A DNA stretch of 64,000 bases from Kutzneria sp. 744 (GCF_000568255.1 NZ_KK037166.1:1956941-2020940), one strand, 5' to 3'; positions 7,900 through 16,850 are shown, numbered from the stretch's first letter. Notes: a model not told the origin generated them from the letters alone. Made by a program: numbers and translations.

Positions 7900-8249
7900 A
7901 CCATCGACCGCAGCACATCGGCCAGCACCGCGGCGTTGCTGATCTCCAAGGCCTTGGTGGCAGTCAGCAAGGTCAACGTGCCGGTCGTCTCGATCAGCCC
8001 CTGCAACGCCGTCTGCCGATCGGCGGCCTTGAGCTCGGCGCGGTAGCGCTCGGCGAACTCCTCGAACAGGGAGGGGTCGTGGCCGTACCAGATGCGCAGT
8101 TCATCGGACGGGGCGACGGAGCGGCACCAGCTGTCCAGCTGGGCCAGGTCCTTGCGCAGTCCGCGCGGCCAGAGGCGGTCGACCAGCACCCGAACCCCGT
8201 CGTCGGGGCTGGGATCGTCGTAGACCCGAGCCACCCGCACCGTGCGCAC
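7896..8249 (-). CDS. DUF488-family protein (YeaO-like)
   Basis: A 117-residue conserved protein. The signature VYDDPSPDDGVRVLVDRLWPRGLRKD at the N-terminus is diagnostic for the YeaO branch of DUF488, as are YGHDPSLFEEFAERYRAEL and LTLLTATK near the end. The start is GTG at 8249, aligned with family starts just before RVxRVYD. The reaction is unknown; some relatives are found near heme or metal genes, but nothing here points to that. It is divergent from the SARP-type regulator by about 65 bp. Confidence 0.85.
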   Translation of the reverse strand: MRTVRVARVYDDPSPDDGVRVLVDRLWPRGLRKDLAQLDSWCRSVAPSDELRIWYGHDPSLFEEFAERYRAELKAADRQTALQGLIETTGTLTLLTATKALEISNAAVLADVLRSMV

Positions 8250-8315
8250 CCACCGACGATAACTCCGGAACGCCTCGCGCGCACGGGAACACAGCGCGCG
8301 CCATAGGATGCAGCC

Positions 8316-9830
8316 ATGCTGCTGGTCAAGCTCCTGGGCGCGCTGCACGCAGAGATCGACGGACGCGAGCTGGAGCTGGGGCCACCGAAGCAACGGGCCC
8401 TGTTCGCGCAGCTGGCGGTGCGGCGCAATCAGGTGGTGTCGCGGACCGAGCTGGTGGACGGGGTGTGGGGCGAGGAACCCCCGGACAGCGTGCGGGGCAT
8501 CATCCACACCTACGTCTCGAAGTTGCGGCAGACGCTGGCGGGGGATCGCAAGGCGCGGTCCCGCGACAGCGTGCTGACGAGCGTGGGCTCGGGGTATCGG
8601 TTGGCGCTGGAGCCGGAGCACCTGGACGTGTGGCGGTTCGAGCACGCGTTCCAGCAGGCGGGCCAGGCGCGGGCGGCCAACGAGGTGGAGCGGGCGATCG
8701 CGCAGTGGGACGAGGGCCTGCGGCTGTGGCAGGGCGAGCCGCTGGCCGGGGTGCCGGGACCGTTCGCGGAGAGCGAGCGGCAGCATCTGGAGGAGCTGCG
8801 GCTGGCGGCGATCGAGGACCGGGCGGAGACGTTGCTGTCGCTGGGCCGGGAGTCCGAAGTGGTCGTCGACCTGCGAACGACCGTTGAGGACAATCCGCTA
8901 CGCGAGCGGTTGCGAGCCCTGCACATGATCGCCCTGTACCGGGGCGGGCGGCAGGCGGAGGCGCTGGAGCACCATGACCGGCTGCGCCGGCTGCTGGCGG
9001 CGGAGCTGGGCGTGGATCCGGGCACCGAGGTGCAGGCGGTCTACCAGCAGATCCTGGCCAACGACCCGGTGCTGGGCCGCCCGACGCCGCGGGTCACGGT
9101 GACGCTGCCCAAGGAGGAGCCACCGACGCCGGCCCGGGAGGGTCGCAGCCCGTACCCGGGGCTGCTGGCGTTCTCGGTGGGCAACGCGCAGTACTTCTTC
9201 GGACGTGAGCAGCTGACGGCGACGCTGGTGGACCGGCTCGGCGATCCGCGCCGGGACGGCCCGGTGGCGGTGGTGGGCGCGTCCGGCTCGGGCAAGTCCT
9301 CGCTGCTGCGGGCCGGCCTGGTGCCGACGGTCGAGGGCATGGACCTGGCGACGCCGCGCCGCTGGTCGTGGCTGCTGTTCACGCCGGGCAACAAGCCGGT
9401 GGAGGCGTTGGCCTCGTCGCTGGCCCAGGCCACCGGCCGGCCGCCGTCGGAGCTGCTGGCGATCATGCAGGACGACCCGGGCGAGCTGGCCGGCGTGCTG
9501 GACGGGTCGGAGCGGCTGGTGGTGGTGATCGACCAGTTCGAGGAGCTGTTCACGCAGTGCGAGGACGAGGCCCAGCGCCGGATCTTCGTGGCGGCCCTGA
9601 CCGCGCTGAACGCGGCCGTGGTCTACGGGGTGCGCGCCGACTTCTACGGGCACTGCGCCCGCTTCCCGGAGCTGCTGGCCTCGCTCGAACGGGCGGTGGT
9701 GGTCGGCCCGATGACGGCGTCGGCCCTGCGGGAGGCGATCGAGCGGCCGGCGGCGCTGGCCGGCCTGGAGCTGGAGCCGGGCCTGAGCGACGTGCTGCTG
9801 CGCGATCTCGGGGCCGAGGAGGACCCGTGA
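8316..9830 (+). CDS. N-terminal fragment: SARP/BTAD regulator with STAND ATPase start
   Basis: A 504-residue open frame. Residues 1-95 form the OmpR-type DNA-binding domain of SARP proteins (MLLVKLLGALHAEIDG, PPKQRALFAQLAVRRNQVV), and residues 100-245 the BTAD helical domain. From about 275 comes the STAND-type ATPase: PYPGLLAFSVGNAQYFFGRE, Walker A GASGSGKSS, and Walker B VVVIDQFEELF. It ends abruptly at GAEEDP, where relatives continue with a conserved GALPLLSHAL-like stretch. SARP proteins typically activate secondary-metabolite or stress genes. Could a truncated activator act alone? SARP-only proteins do, so residual activity is conceivable. Confidence 0.8.
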   Translation: MLLVKLLGALHAEIDGRELELGPPKQRALFAQLAVRRNQVVSRTELVDGVWGEEPPDSVRGIIHTYVSKLRQTLAGDRKARSRDSVLTSVGSGYRLALEPEHLDVWRFEHAFQQAGQARAANEVERAIAQWDEGLRLWQGEPLAGVPGPFAESERQHLEELRLAAIEDRAETLLSLGRESEVVVDLRTTVEDNPLRERLRALHMIALYRGGRQAEALEHHDRLRRLLAAELGVDPGTEVQAVYQQILANDPVLGRPTPRVTVTLPKEEPPTPAREGRSPYPGLLAFSVGNAQYFFGREQLTATLVDRLGDPRRDGPVAVVGASGSGKSSLLRAGLVPTVEGMDLATPRRWSWLLFTPGNKPVEALASSLAQATGRPPSELLAIMQDDPGELAGVLDGSERLVVVIDQFEELFTQCEDEAQRRIFVAALTALNAAVVYGVRADFYGHCARFPELLASLERAVVVGPMTASALREAIERPAALAGLELEPGLSDVLLRDLGAEEDP

Positions 9831-10139
9831 AAGGCGATAAGCTAGATCTGTATAGTTAGCAGGTATCAGCAAGTCCTAGGGCGCGAACCGGCAAAATGAC
9901 TAGGTTTGTCACTGGCGGGTAACACCAATAGTAACTTACGCCTATCCCTTCTAGTCTTCTTTGTTTGGTTAAATCTAGATGCGGTCTTAAGTAAGTTAGG
10001 TGGTGTGGGTGAAAGAGCTGCCGCCACACTGACAATAGGGCAGGAAGGCCCGGTATTCTAACCCCCCCTTTCTCTTCCGGGTCAGCTCGGGGTTTAAAGT
10101 TCAGTTGAAATGTAGCCCGTTACGTATTCCAAGGGACAC
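9831..10139. other. low-GC, stop-rich block interrupting the SARP-STAND-WD40 gene
   Basis: About 310 bp of roughly 45-50% GC within DNA of about 70% GC. All frames contain frequent stops (TAG, TAA), there are no terminal inverted repeats or target duplications, and I recognise no RNA or IS. It replaces about 115 expected coding bases but is a multiple of three relative to the flanking frame. It could be foreign DNA or assembly filler. Confidence 0.6.
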
Positions 10140-10412
10140 GCCACCACGGCCGACGCCACGTATGCCCGGTTCGATGGGACGGACGGGACCTCGTGCGACG
10201 GCTGCTGCTGCGCATGGTGCACGTCGGCGAGGGCGTCGAGGTGACGCGGGCCCGGGTGGACCGGGCCGGTCTGATCGAGGGCGCCGCCGACCCGGAGACC
10301 GCGGCGGCGGTGCTGGACGCGCTGGCCCGGGCGCGGCTGGTGACGGTGGACGAGGACACCGCGGAGATCAGCCACGAGGCGTTGCTGCGCTCGTGGCCAC
10401 GGCTGCGGGTGG

Positions 10413-12797
10413 GTGGCCGCCAATCGCGAGGGCCTGCGGCTGCACCAGCAGCTGGCGCGGGACGCCCGGTCGTGGCAGCGGGACGGCCGCGACGCCTCGG
10501 GGCTGTATCGGGGCGCGAAGCTGGCGATCGCCCTGAACTGGGCGCCGGACGACGGCACCCTCGCCCCGATCGAGCGGGAACTGTTGGACGCCAGCCGTTC
10601 CCGCGAGGCCGCCGAGCAGCAGGCGGCGGTGCGGCGGACCCGGCGGCTGCGGCAGCTGGTGGCGGCGCTGACGGTGCTGCTGCTGGTGGCCGTGGCCTCG
10701 ATGGTTTTTGCCTTCGTGGAACGCAACACGGCGTTGCAGGAACGGGCCGACGCCATGTCCAGACAGGTGGCGCTGCGGGCGAATTCCCTGCTGGCGGCCG
10801 ATCCCGCGCTGGCGGCGCAGCTGAGCCTGGTGGCGTACCGGACCTCGCCGACGACGGAGGCCCGCGGCAGTCTGCTGACCGCGTCGGGTGTGCCGGCGAC
10901 GACCCGGCTGCTCGGGCACACCGACGGCGTGACGGCCTTGTCGTACGGGGGAAATCTCCTCGCCAGCGCCAGCAAGGACAAGTCGGTCCGGCTGTGGGAC
11001 GCCGGCACCCGCACCGAGGTCGCGACGGTTCAGGTGCCGAGCGCGGCCTACGGCGTTGCGCTGAGCCGGGACGGCAAGCTGCTGGCCGCCGGCGTCGCCG
11101 ACGGGTCGATAATCCTGTGGGACCTCAGCAATCCGCGCAGCCCGGCCCAGCTCGCGGTGGCCAAGGGGCACACGGACAGCGTGTTCGCGCTGGCGTTCAG
11201 CCCCGACGGCAAGCGCCTGGCCTCGGCCAGTGGGGACAAGACGGTTCGACTGTGGCAAGTGGACGGTCGTCAGATCGAGCCGGCCGGAGTCCTCAACGGA
11301 CACGAGAAGACCGTCACCTCGATCGCCTACAGCCCCGACGGCAAGCTGGTGGCCAGCGGCAGCTACGACAACACCGTGCGGCTGTGGAACGCCGCCACCG
11401 GCGCGCCGGCCGGCGTCCTCACCGGGCATGCCAACGCCGTGACGGGTGTGGCGTTCAGCCCGGACAGCCACCGGGTGGCCAGCGCCAGCTACGACGAGAC
11501 GGTCCGCGTCTGGGACACCGCCGGCGGCCTGGTGTCGACGTTCACCGGCGCCACCAGCTTCCTGGAGGCCGTGGCGTTCAGCCCCGACGGCCGGACGGTC
11601 GCGGCCGGCGGCGACGACCACATCACCCGGCTCTGGGACCTGGCCGGCGGCGCCCAGGTCGCCTCGTTCACGGCCCCGGCGACCATCCGCGCGGTGGCGT
11701 TCAGCCCGGACGGCTCGTCGGTGGCGACCGGGGCCGCCAACTGGTGCGTGTCGGTGTGGGACGTGCGGGCCGCCGAGGTGAACGGGCATGCGCAGTCCGG
11801 CTGGGGCGTGGCCTTCGACAAGACGGGCAAGGTACTGGCCAGCGGTCACTACGACGGCACCGTGCGGTTGTGGGGCACGTCGGACCCGCGCCGTCCGACG
11901 GCCCTGGCCACCCTGAGCGGCCATAGCGGCCCGGTGACCTCGGTGGCGTTCAGTCCGGACGGGAAGACGCTGGCCAGTGTGAGCTACGACCACACGGCCC
12001 GGCTCTGGGACGTCTCCGATCCCGCTCATCCGACCCTGCTGTCCAGCGTGCCGGCCTCCACCGGGCAGCTGGAGGCGGTGGTCTTCGATCCGTCCGGAAA
12101 GATGATTGTCACATCTGGTGACGATCACCTGATTAGACTATGGGACGTGACGGACGCGAGACGGGTGACGCCGATCGGGCAGCCGCTGACCGAGCACACC
12201 GACGGGGTGAGCTCGCTGGCGTTCAGCGCCGACGGGAAGACCCTGGCCAGCGGCAGTTATGACGGCTCGGCGCGGCTGTGGGACGTGTCCGATCCGGTGC
12301 ATCCGGTCAGCAGGTACCGGATCGCCACCAGCCGGCCGGCCCCGATCCGCGGCATCGCGCTGTCGGCCGACGGCCGTCTGCTGGCCACCGGCGGCGAGGA
12401 CCACGCCGTCGAACTGTGGGACGTCGGCGGCGCTCCATCGCAGGTCAGCGCCTTGACCGACCACACCAACACCGTCACCTCGGTGGCTTTCAGCGCCGAC
12501 GGCAAGTCGCTGGCCAGCGCGAGCTGGGACCGCACGGTGTCCATCTGGGACGTCAGCGACCCGCACGCGCCCCAGCCGTCGGCAACCCTGTCCGGCCCGA
12601 CCGACAACGTGACGGCGGTGACGTTCGATCCGCGTGGCGGCAGCGTGGCCGCGGGCGTGGCCAACGCGCCGAACTCCTTGTGGCAGACCGATCCCGAGGC
12701 CGTGGCCCGGCAGGTGTGCGCGACGCGGGGCACCCCGGTCAGCGACGCCGAGTGGCGGACCTATGTGAGCGAGGACTCCCCCACGGACCCCTGCTGA
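10413..12797 (+). CDS. C-terminal fragment: membrane segment plus 14 WD40 repeats
   Basis: A 794-residue open frame from a GTG, which is unlikely to be a true start. The first 70 residues continue the STAND helical region (GLRLHQQLARDARSW, SGLYRGAKLAIA). A hydrophobic helix follows (VAALTVLLLVAVASMVFAF). Then come repeats each ending in LWD, VWD or similar and containing FSPDGK; I count 14. It ends with a Cys-containing tail (VARQVCATRGTPVSDAEW) typical of these proteins. In the intact protein the propellers would face the outside or sense a partner. A further piece of the ATPase lies in another frame at 10193-10410. Confidence 0.75.
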   Translation: MAANREGLRLHQQLARDARSWQRDGRDASGLYRGAKLAIALNWAPDDGTLAPIERELLDASRSREAAEQQAAVRRTRRLRQLVAALTVLLLVAVASMVFAFVERNTALQERADAMSRQVALRANSLLAADPALAAQLSLVAYRTSPTTEARGSLLTASGVPATTRLLGHTDGVTALSYGGNLLASASKDKSVRLWDAGTRTEVATVQVPSAAYGVALSRDGKLLAAGVADGSIILWDLSNPRSPAQLAVAKGHTDSVFALAFSPDGKRLASASGDKTVRLWQVDGRQIEPAGVLNGHEKTVTSIAYSPDGKLVASGSYDNTVRLWNAATGAPAGVLTGHANAVTGVAFSPDSHRVASASYDETVRVWDTAGGLVSTFTGATSFLEAVAFSPDGRTVAAGGDDHITRLWDLAGGAQVASFTAPATIRAVAFSPDGSSVATGAANWCVSVWDVRAAEVNGHAQSGWGVAFDKTGKVLASGHYDGTVRLWGTSDPRRPTALATLSGHSGPVTSVAFSPDGKTLASVSYDHTARLWDVSDPAHPTLLSSVPASTGQLEAVVFDPSGKMIVTSGDDHLIRLWDVTDARRVTPIGQPLTEHTDGVSSLAFSADGKTLASGSYDGSARLWDVSDPVHPVSRYRIATSRPAPIRGIALSADGRLLATGGEDHAVELWDVGGAPSQVSALTDHTNTVTSVAFSADGKSLASASWDRTVSIWDVSDPHAPQPSATLSGPTDNVTAVTFDPRGGSVAAGVANAPNSLWQTDPEAVARQVCATRGTPVSDAEWRTYVSEDSPTDPC

Positions 12798-12867
12798 CCG
12801 TGGAATACTGTCGAGCGTCCAGTAGTTGAGAGTTCAAGTACTGGACGAGTCGAGAGGAGCGACGGAC

Positions 12868-13944
12868 ATGCAGTTCGGAATCTTCACCGTCGGCGACGTG
12901 ACGGCCGACCCCACCACCGGCGTCACGCCGACGGAGGCCGAGCGGATCAAGGCGATGGTCACGATCGCGCTCAAGGCCGAGGAGGTCGGGCTGGACGTGT
13001 TCGCCACCGGCGAGCACCACAACCCGCCGTTCGTGCCCTCGTCGCCCACCACCATGCTCGGCTACGTCGCGGCCAGGACCGAGAAGATCATCCTGTCCAC
13101 CGCGACCACGCTGATCACCACCAGCGACCCGGTGAAGATCGCCGAGGACTTCGCGATGCTGCAGCACCTGGCCGACGGCCGGGTCGACCTGATGATGGGC
13201 CGCGGCAACACCGGGCCGGTGTACCCCTGGTTCGGCAAGGACATCCGCCAGGGCATCCCGCTGGCCATCGAGAACTACGCGCTGCTGCACAAGTTGTGGC
13301 GCGAGGACGTGGTGAACTGGTCCGGCAAGTTCCGCACGCCGTTGCAGGAGTTCACCTCCACGCCCCGCCCGCTCGACGGCGTGCCGCCGTTCGTGTGGCA
13401 CGGCTCCATCCGCAGCCCCGAGATCGCCGAGCAGGCCGCCTACTACGGCGACGGCTTCTTCGCCAACCACATCTTCTGGCCCACCTACCACTTCCAGCAG
13501 CTGATCCAGCTGTACCGGCAGCGGTTCGAGCACTACGGGCACGGCTCGGCCGACCAGGCCATCGTGGGCCTCGGCGGGCAGGTCTTCATGCGCCGCAACT
13601 CCCAGGACGCCGTGCGCGAGTTCCGGCCGTACTTCGACAACGCGCCGGTGTACGGGCACGGGCCCTCGCTGGAGGACTTCACCTCGCAGACCCCGCTGAC
13701 CGTCGGCAGCCCGGAGGAGGTCATCGACAAGACGCTGACCTTCCGCGAGCACTTCGGCGACTACCAGCGCCAGCTGTTCCTGATGGACCACGCCGGCCTG
13801 CCGCTCAAGACCGTGCTGGAGCAGCTCGACCTGCTCGGCGAGATCGTTCCCGTGCTCCGCAAGGAGCTCGACGCCAAGCGGCCCGCCCACGTGCCCGACG
13901 CCCCCACCCACGCTTCCTTGCTGCAGAAGAAGGTGTCCGCATGA
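12868..13944 (+). CDS. LLM-class flavin-dependent monooxygenase
   Basis: A 358-residue luciferase-like TIM-barrel enzyme; its start ATG at 12868 follows GAGAGGAG. Landmarks are VGLDVFATGEHHNPPF near the N-terminus, the LATAT-like strand ILSTATTLITTSDPVKIAEDFAML, and GRVDLMMGRGNT. It uses reduced FMN and O2 supplied by a reductase. The expected partner, a NAD(P)H-dependent FMN reductase, lies just downstream but is now separated by an IS110 element. The original junction was an ATGA overlap, judging from the sequences at both ends. The substrate is unknown. Confidence 0.9.
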   Translation: MQFGIFTVGDVTADPTTGVTPTEAERIKAMVTIALKAEEVGLDVFATGEHHNPPFVPSSPTTMLGYVAARTEKIILSTATTLITTSDPVKIAEDFAMLQHLADGRVDLMMGRGNTGPVYPWFGKDIRQGIPLAIENYALLHKLWREDVVNWSGKFRTPLQEFTSTPRPLDGVPPFVWHGSIRSPEIAEQAAYYGDGFFANHIFWPTYHFQQLIQLYRQRFEHYGHGSADQAIVGLGGQVFMRRNSQDAVREFRPYFDNAPVYGHGPSLEDFTSQTPLTVGSPEEVIDKTLTFREHFGDYQRQLFLMDHAGLPLKTVLEQLDLLGEIVPVLRKELDAKRPAHVPDAPTHASLLQKKVSA

Positions 13945-13973
13945 CACCTCTTGTGTCAACCTCAAGATCAAAG

Positions 13974-15209
13974 TCAGGCCGCGATCTGGTGTTCGGCCTG
14001 GCGTCGGGCTGCGCCGTGCAGGATGGGGTCGTAGGGCGTGTTGTTTTGCCAGCAGCGCCACATGACGCGGATCCAGGCGCGGGCGAGGATGCGGGTGGCG
14101 TGGGGGTGGTCCTTTCCCTCGGCGCGGGCGCGGTTGTAGATGTCGGCGGCCCAGTCGCTGGAGAAGCGGCTGTTCGCCGCCCAGGTGGTGATCGCGGTGC
14201 GCAGCCGTTTGTTGCAGGCCCAGCGGAAGCTGACACCGCGTTGCTTGCCGGAGGCCTTGGTGACCGGGGTGATGCCGGCCAGCGCGGCGATGGCGTCGGG
14301 ATGGCCGAACGCTTCGCGGGCGTCGCCCCACTCGGCGAGGATCTGTGCGGCGTTGATGGTGCCGGCGCGGGGGAAGGACCGGAAGATCTCCGCGTCGGGG
14401 TGGGTGTCCATCTGCTCGGCGATCGAGCGGTCCAGGTTCTTGATCGCGGTGTTGAGCGCGGTGAGTACGCCGACCTGAGCCAGGACCGCGTCACGGACGC
14501 CGTGGCAGGTAACGGGATCGGTCATGCCAGCCGGGGTGTCACGCAGACGGGCCAGCAGGACCGCGGCGGGTTTGCGGCCGGAGTAGCCCTGTTTGGCGCA
14601 GAACGCGGCCAGCTGTTTCTCGGTCAGGCGGGCGGCCGAGGCCGCGGTCGGGTAGCGGGTCAGGAAGGCCAGGGCGATCGCGGACTCGATGTCGGCGAAG
14701 ATCGCTTTGGCGCCGGGCCAGTGCGCGTCGAGCAGCGCGCCGAGCTGGTTGATCGCGGCCACGCGCGCCTCGACGAGGTCAGTGCGGCTGCGCACGGTGG
14801 CCCGCAAGGCCTTGGTGTGGCTGGAGAACGGCGTCGCCGGCCGCAGCCGGTGGGCGCGGACTCGAAGGTAGTCGGCGATGACGTGGGCGTCGCCGGGGTC
14901 GGACTTGGCGCCGGAGAGCACCTCGGCTTCACGCCAGGTCTTGATCGCGTTCGGTTTGACCGGCACCACCGGATAGCCGGCTTCCAGCAGCGTGTCGACC
15001 AGGCGGCCGTCCGGGCGTTCGATCGCGACCGGCGCCCGCTCGCAGTCGGCGAGCTTGCCCAGCTTGCGGACCAGCTCGGCGAACCCGGCGGCGGTGTGGG
15101 CGATGGTGAACGCGGCGACTTTACGGCCGGTGGGATCGAGCACGCATACGGCGTGCTCGGCCGCCGCCCAGTCGATCCCGACGAAGAACAACGCGTCTGG
15201 CAGCGACAA
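13974..15209 (-). CDS. IS110-family transposase (DEDD)
   Basis: 411 residues from a TTG at 15209; the frame stays open to an ATG at 15356, but family proteins begin just before the first catalytic strand, here LFFVGIDWAAAEHAV. The N-terminal RuvC-like DEDD domain shows GIDWA, then ERPDG, and KSDPGDAHVIADYLR. The C-terminal Transposase_20 domain contains the serine motif GVSFRWACNKRLR after the helix-hairpin-helix (FPRAGTINAAQILAEWGD). These enzymes move IS110 elements by RNA-guided recombination. It is intact, so the element may still be mobile. Confidence 0.9.
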   Translation of the reverse strand: MSLPDALFFVGIDWAAAEHAVCVLDPTGRKVAAFTIAHTAAGFAELVRKLGKLADCERAPVAIERPDGRLVDTLLEAGYPVVPVKPNAIKTWREAEVLSGAKSDPGDAHVIADYLRVRAHRLRPATPFSSHTKALRATVRSRTDLVEARVAAINQLGALLDAHWPGAKAIFADIESAIALAFLTRYPTAASAARLTEKQLAAFCAKQGYSGRKPAAVLLARLRDTPAGMTDPVTCHGVRDAVLAQVGVLTALNTAIKNLDRSIAEQMDTHPDAEIFRSFPRAGTINAAQILAEWGDAREAFGHPDAIAALAGITPVTKASGKQRGVSFRWACNKRLRTAITTWAANSRFSSDWAADIYNRARAEGKDHPHATRILARAWIRVMWRCWQNNTPYDPILHGAARRQAEHQIAA

Positions 15210-15457
15210 CCCCGTCGCCTTTCCGTTCGTGACTCGGGGCAGGCGCCAGGCGGAGGCGAGGGAACCGACAGCGGAGTGGTCACTAACCGGCGCTCTACGG
15301 CGCGTCCTCTTGTCATCGCTTCGCGGTTCCGGGGAAGCCGGGGGCGGCAGTGTCATGCAGGCCCTCGAAGGGCGACCACACTAGGCCGTCACCCCGGCTT
15401 CCGCCTGGTTCCTACCACACACGCCATGACGGCGTCTGCACGGAAGAGGGTGCACTA
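15210..15457 (-). ncRNA. possible bridge (seek) RNA region of the IS110 element
   Basis: The roughly 250 bp between the transposase start and the element end is where IS110-group elements encode the bridge RNA that pairs with target and donor DNA. The stretch is more open than needed for a promoter. Which bases form the loops cannot be established by eye; this is inference from family knowledge. Confidence 0.3.
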
Positions 15458-16033
15458 GTGACCACCATCGCCGTCGTGACGGCCGGTCTGAGCCAGCCTT
15501 CCTCCACGCGGCTGCTGGCCGACCAGCTCGCCGCCGCCACCCGTGAGGCGCTGGGCGACGCCGAGATCACGGTGATCGAGCTGCGGGACATCGCCGTCGA
15601 CGTCACCAACAACATGCTGACCGGCTTCCCCAGCCCCAAGCTGTCCGCGGCCATCTCCGCGGTCACCTCGGCCGACGCGCTGATCGCCGTCACCCCGGTG
15701 TTCACCGCCTCGTACAGCGGGCTGTTCAAGTCCTTCTTCGACGTGCTGGACAAGGAATCCCTGGTCGGCAAGCCGGTGTTGATCGCCGCCACCGGCGGCT
15801 CCGAGCGGCACTCCCTGGTGCTCGACTACCAGCTGCGCCCGATGTTCGCCTACCTGCGGGCCGAGGTCACCCCGACCGGCGTGTACGCCGCCTCGTCCGA
15901 CTTCGGCAGCCCGTCCCTGCACGACCGGGTCCGCCAGGCCGGCGCCGAGCTCGCCGACCGGGCCCTGGGCCTGCGTTCGGTGGCCAAGCCGGCCGACACC
16001 TTCGTGCCGTTCGAGCAGCTGCTGGCCCGGTAG
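15458..16033 (+). CDS. NAD(P)H-dependent FMN reductase (CE1759-like)
   Basis: A 191-residue flavodoxin-fold reductase: TIAVVTAGLSQPSSTRLLAD is the phosphate-binding start, ITPVFTASYSGLFKSFFD-like sequence and GKPVLIAATGGSERHSL follow. It supplies FMNH2 to the upstream LLM monooxygenase. The original start was probably an ATG overlapping the monooxygenase stop. The IS110 insertion replaced it with GTG, where the G comes from the IS end, and the IS also provides GGAAGAGGG seven bases upstream as a ribosome site. Translation therefore may survive, although a new promoter would be needed. Confidence 0.88.
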   Translation: MTTIAVVTAGLSQPSSTRLLADQLAAATREALGDAEITVIELRDIAVDVTNNMLTGFPSPKLSAAISAVTSADALIAVTPVFTASYSGLFKSFFDVLDKESLVGKPVLIAATGGSERHSLVLDYQLRPMFAYLRAEVTPTGVYAASSDFGSPSLHDRVRQAGAELADRALGLRSVAKPADTFVPFEQLLAR

Positions 16034-16071
16034 TTCTGACGCAGCAGCCCGTTTCTGACACAGTGGGGCCG

Positions 16072-16500
16072 GTGAAGATCGAGGTCCTTTCCGACGTCAC
16101 CGATGAGGTGACCGCCGCCTTCGCCCGGCTGCTGCCCCAGCTCTCCCGCTCCGCCGCGCCGCTGTCCAAGGCGGCGCTGGCGGGCATCGCCGGCCACGAG
16201 GCCACCACGGTGTTGGTGGCCCGCGACGCCACCGGCATCGTCGGCACCCTCACCCTGGTGATGTACCCCATTCCCACCGGCTTGCGGGCCCACATCGACG
16301 ATGTCGTCGTCGACTCCTCGGCCCGCGGCCAGGGCGTCGGCGAGGAGTTGACCCTGGCCGCCCTACGCATCGCCACCGAGGCCGGCGCCCGCACCGTCGA
16401 CCTGACGTCCCGGCCCTCCCGCGAGGCCGCCAACCGCCTGTACCAGCGCCTCGGCTTCGAGCTCCGCGACTCAGGCGTCTACCGCTACTCGTCCAAGTAG
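16072..16500 (+). CDS. GNAT-family N-acetyltransferase
   Basis: 142 residues from the GTG at 16072; another GTG three codons earlier (16063) is equally possible. The acetyl-CoA loop reads DDVVVDSSARGQGVGEELTL and is followed by the C-terminal SREAANRLYQRLGFELRD, both standard GNAT features. The acceptor is unknown. It begins 38 bases after the FMN reductase and could be co-transcribed. The last 16 bases overlap the end of the convergent hypothetical gene. Confidence 0.85.
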   Translation: MKIEVLSDVTDEVTAAFARLLPQLSRSAAPLSKAALAGIAGHEATTVLVARDATGIVGTLTLVMYPIPTGLRAHIDDVVVDSSARGQGVGEELTLAALRIATEAGARTVDLTSRPSREAANRLYQRLGFELRDSGVYRYSSK

Positions 16501-16850
16501 CGATACCGGTCGTCCCCGGCGCTGACGAGGACCTGGCCGTCACGGACCTGCCATTCGCTCAGGCCGTCCTGCTCGTGGCTGGCGAAGAACAGGCCGCGCA
16601 CGCGGTCGTTGTCCTCGTCAGAGGCGGGAATCCGGGCGATGGCGGCCAACTGCCCCAGGAACCAGTCGACCGAGAGGTGGCGGATGTCGCCGCCGTAGAA
16701 GACATAGCTGATCCAGTTGAACGGCTTGGCCGGAAAGCCCCAGCCGCCGGAGTAGAAGCCCTCGTCGTGCGCCGCGATGACCTCACGGATGGCGGCGAGC
16801 TGCTTCTCGTCGCACTCCAGCCAGCCCCTGACCGACACGTAGATCCCCAT
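16485..16850 (-). CDS. conserved hypothetical protein, unknown function
   Basis: 121 residues starting MGIYVSVRGWLECDEKQLA, with AGGGGAGGCC before the ATG. The protein is rich in aromatic residues (FYSGGWGFPAKPFNWISYVFYGG) and has an acidic segment (PASDEDNDR) but no signal, membrane segment or metal motif. Its composition and compactness recall small immunity-type or single-domain cytoplasmic proteins, but I cannot assign a family. Codon use matches its neighbours, so I consider it real. Confidence 0.7.
   Translation of the reverse strand: MGIYVSVRGWLECDEKQLAAIREVIAAHDEGFYSGGWGFPAKPFNWISYVFYGGDIRHLSVDWFLGQLAAIARIPASDEDNDRVRGLFFASHEQDGLSEWQVRDGQVLVSAGDDRYRYLDE

Larger units (their letters stand above)
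8316..12797 (+). pseudogene. SARP (BTAD)-STAND ATPase-WD40 regulator, disrupted
   Basis: This was one gene of about 1,450 codons. Order: OmpR-like winged helix and BTAD domain (8316-9075), STAND-type NTPase (about 9140-10405), one membrane segment (about 10650-10710), then 14 WD40 repeats (two seven-bladed propellers) to 12797. The reading frame stops at 9830, inside the ATPase. A low-GC block (9831 to about 10139) replaces roughly 38 expected residues. Coding resumes at TTADATYARF, shifts after one missing G near 10175, and returns to the original frame after two missing Gs near 10405. As drawn, no full protein can be made. Misassembly plus base-calling errors is as likely as true decay. Confidence 0.75.
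13945..15457 (-). mobile_element. IS110-family insertion sequence
   Basis: About 1.5 kb separating the monooxygenase and reductase genes. It carries one minus-strand transposase and no obvious terminal inverted repeats, as expected for IS110. The boundaries are deduced from the interrupted operon: the left flank ends GCATGAC and the right flank resumes TGACCACC, so TGAC is shared. Insertion hit the start codon of the reductase gene. Exact ends are uncertain by up to 4 bp. Confidence 0.8.

Noticed and set aside
9831-10139. The low-GC block as an RNA gene, promoter or origin
   Set aside because: No stable hairpins, conserved boxes or repeats are visible, and it sits inside a coding domain.
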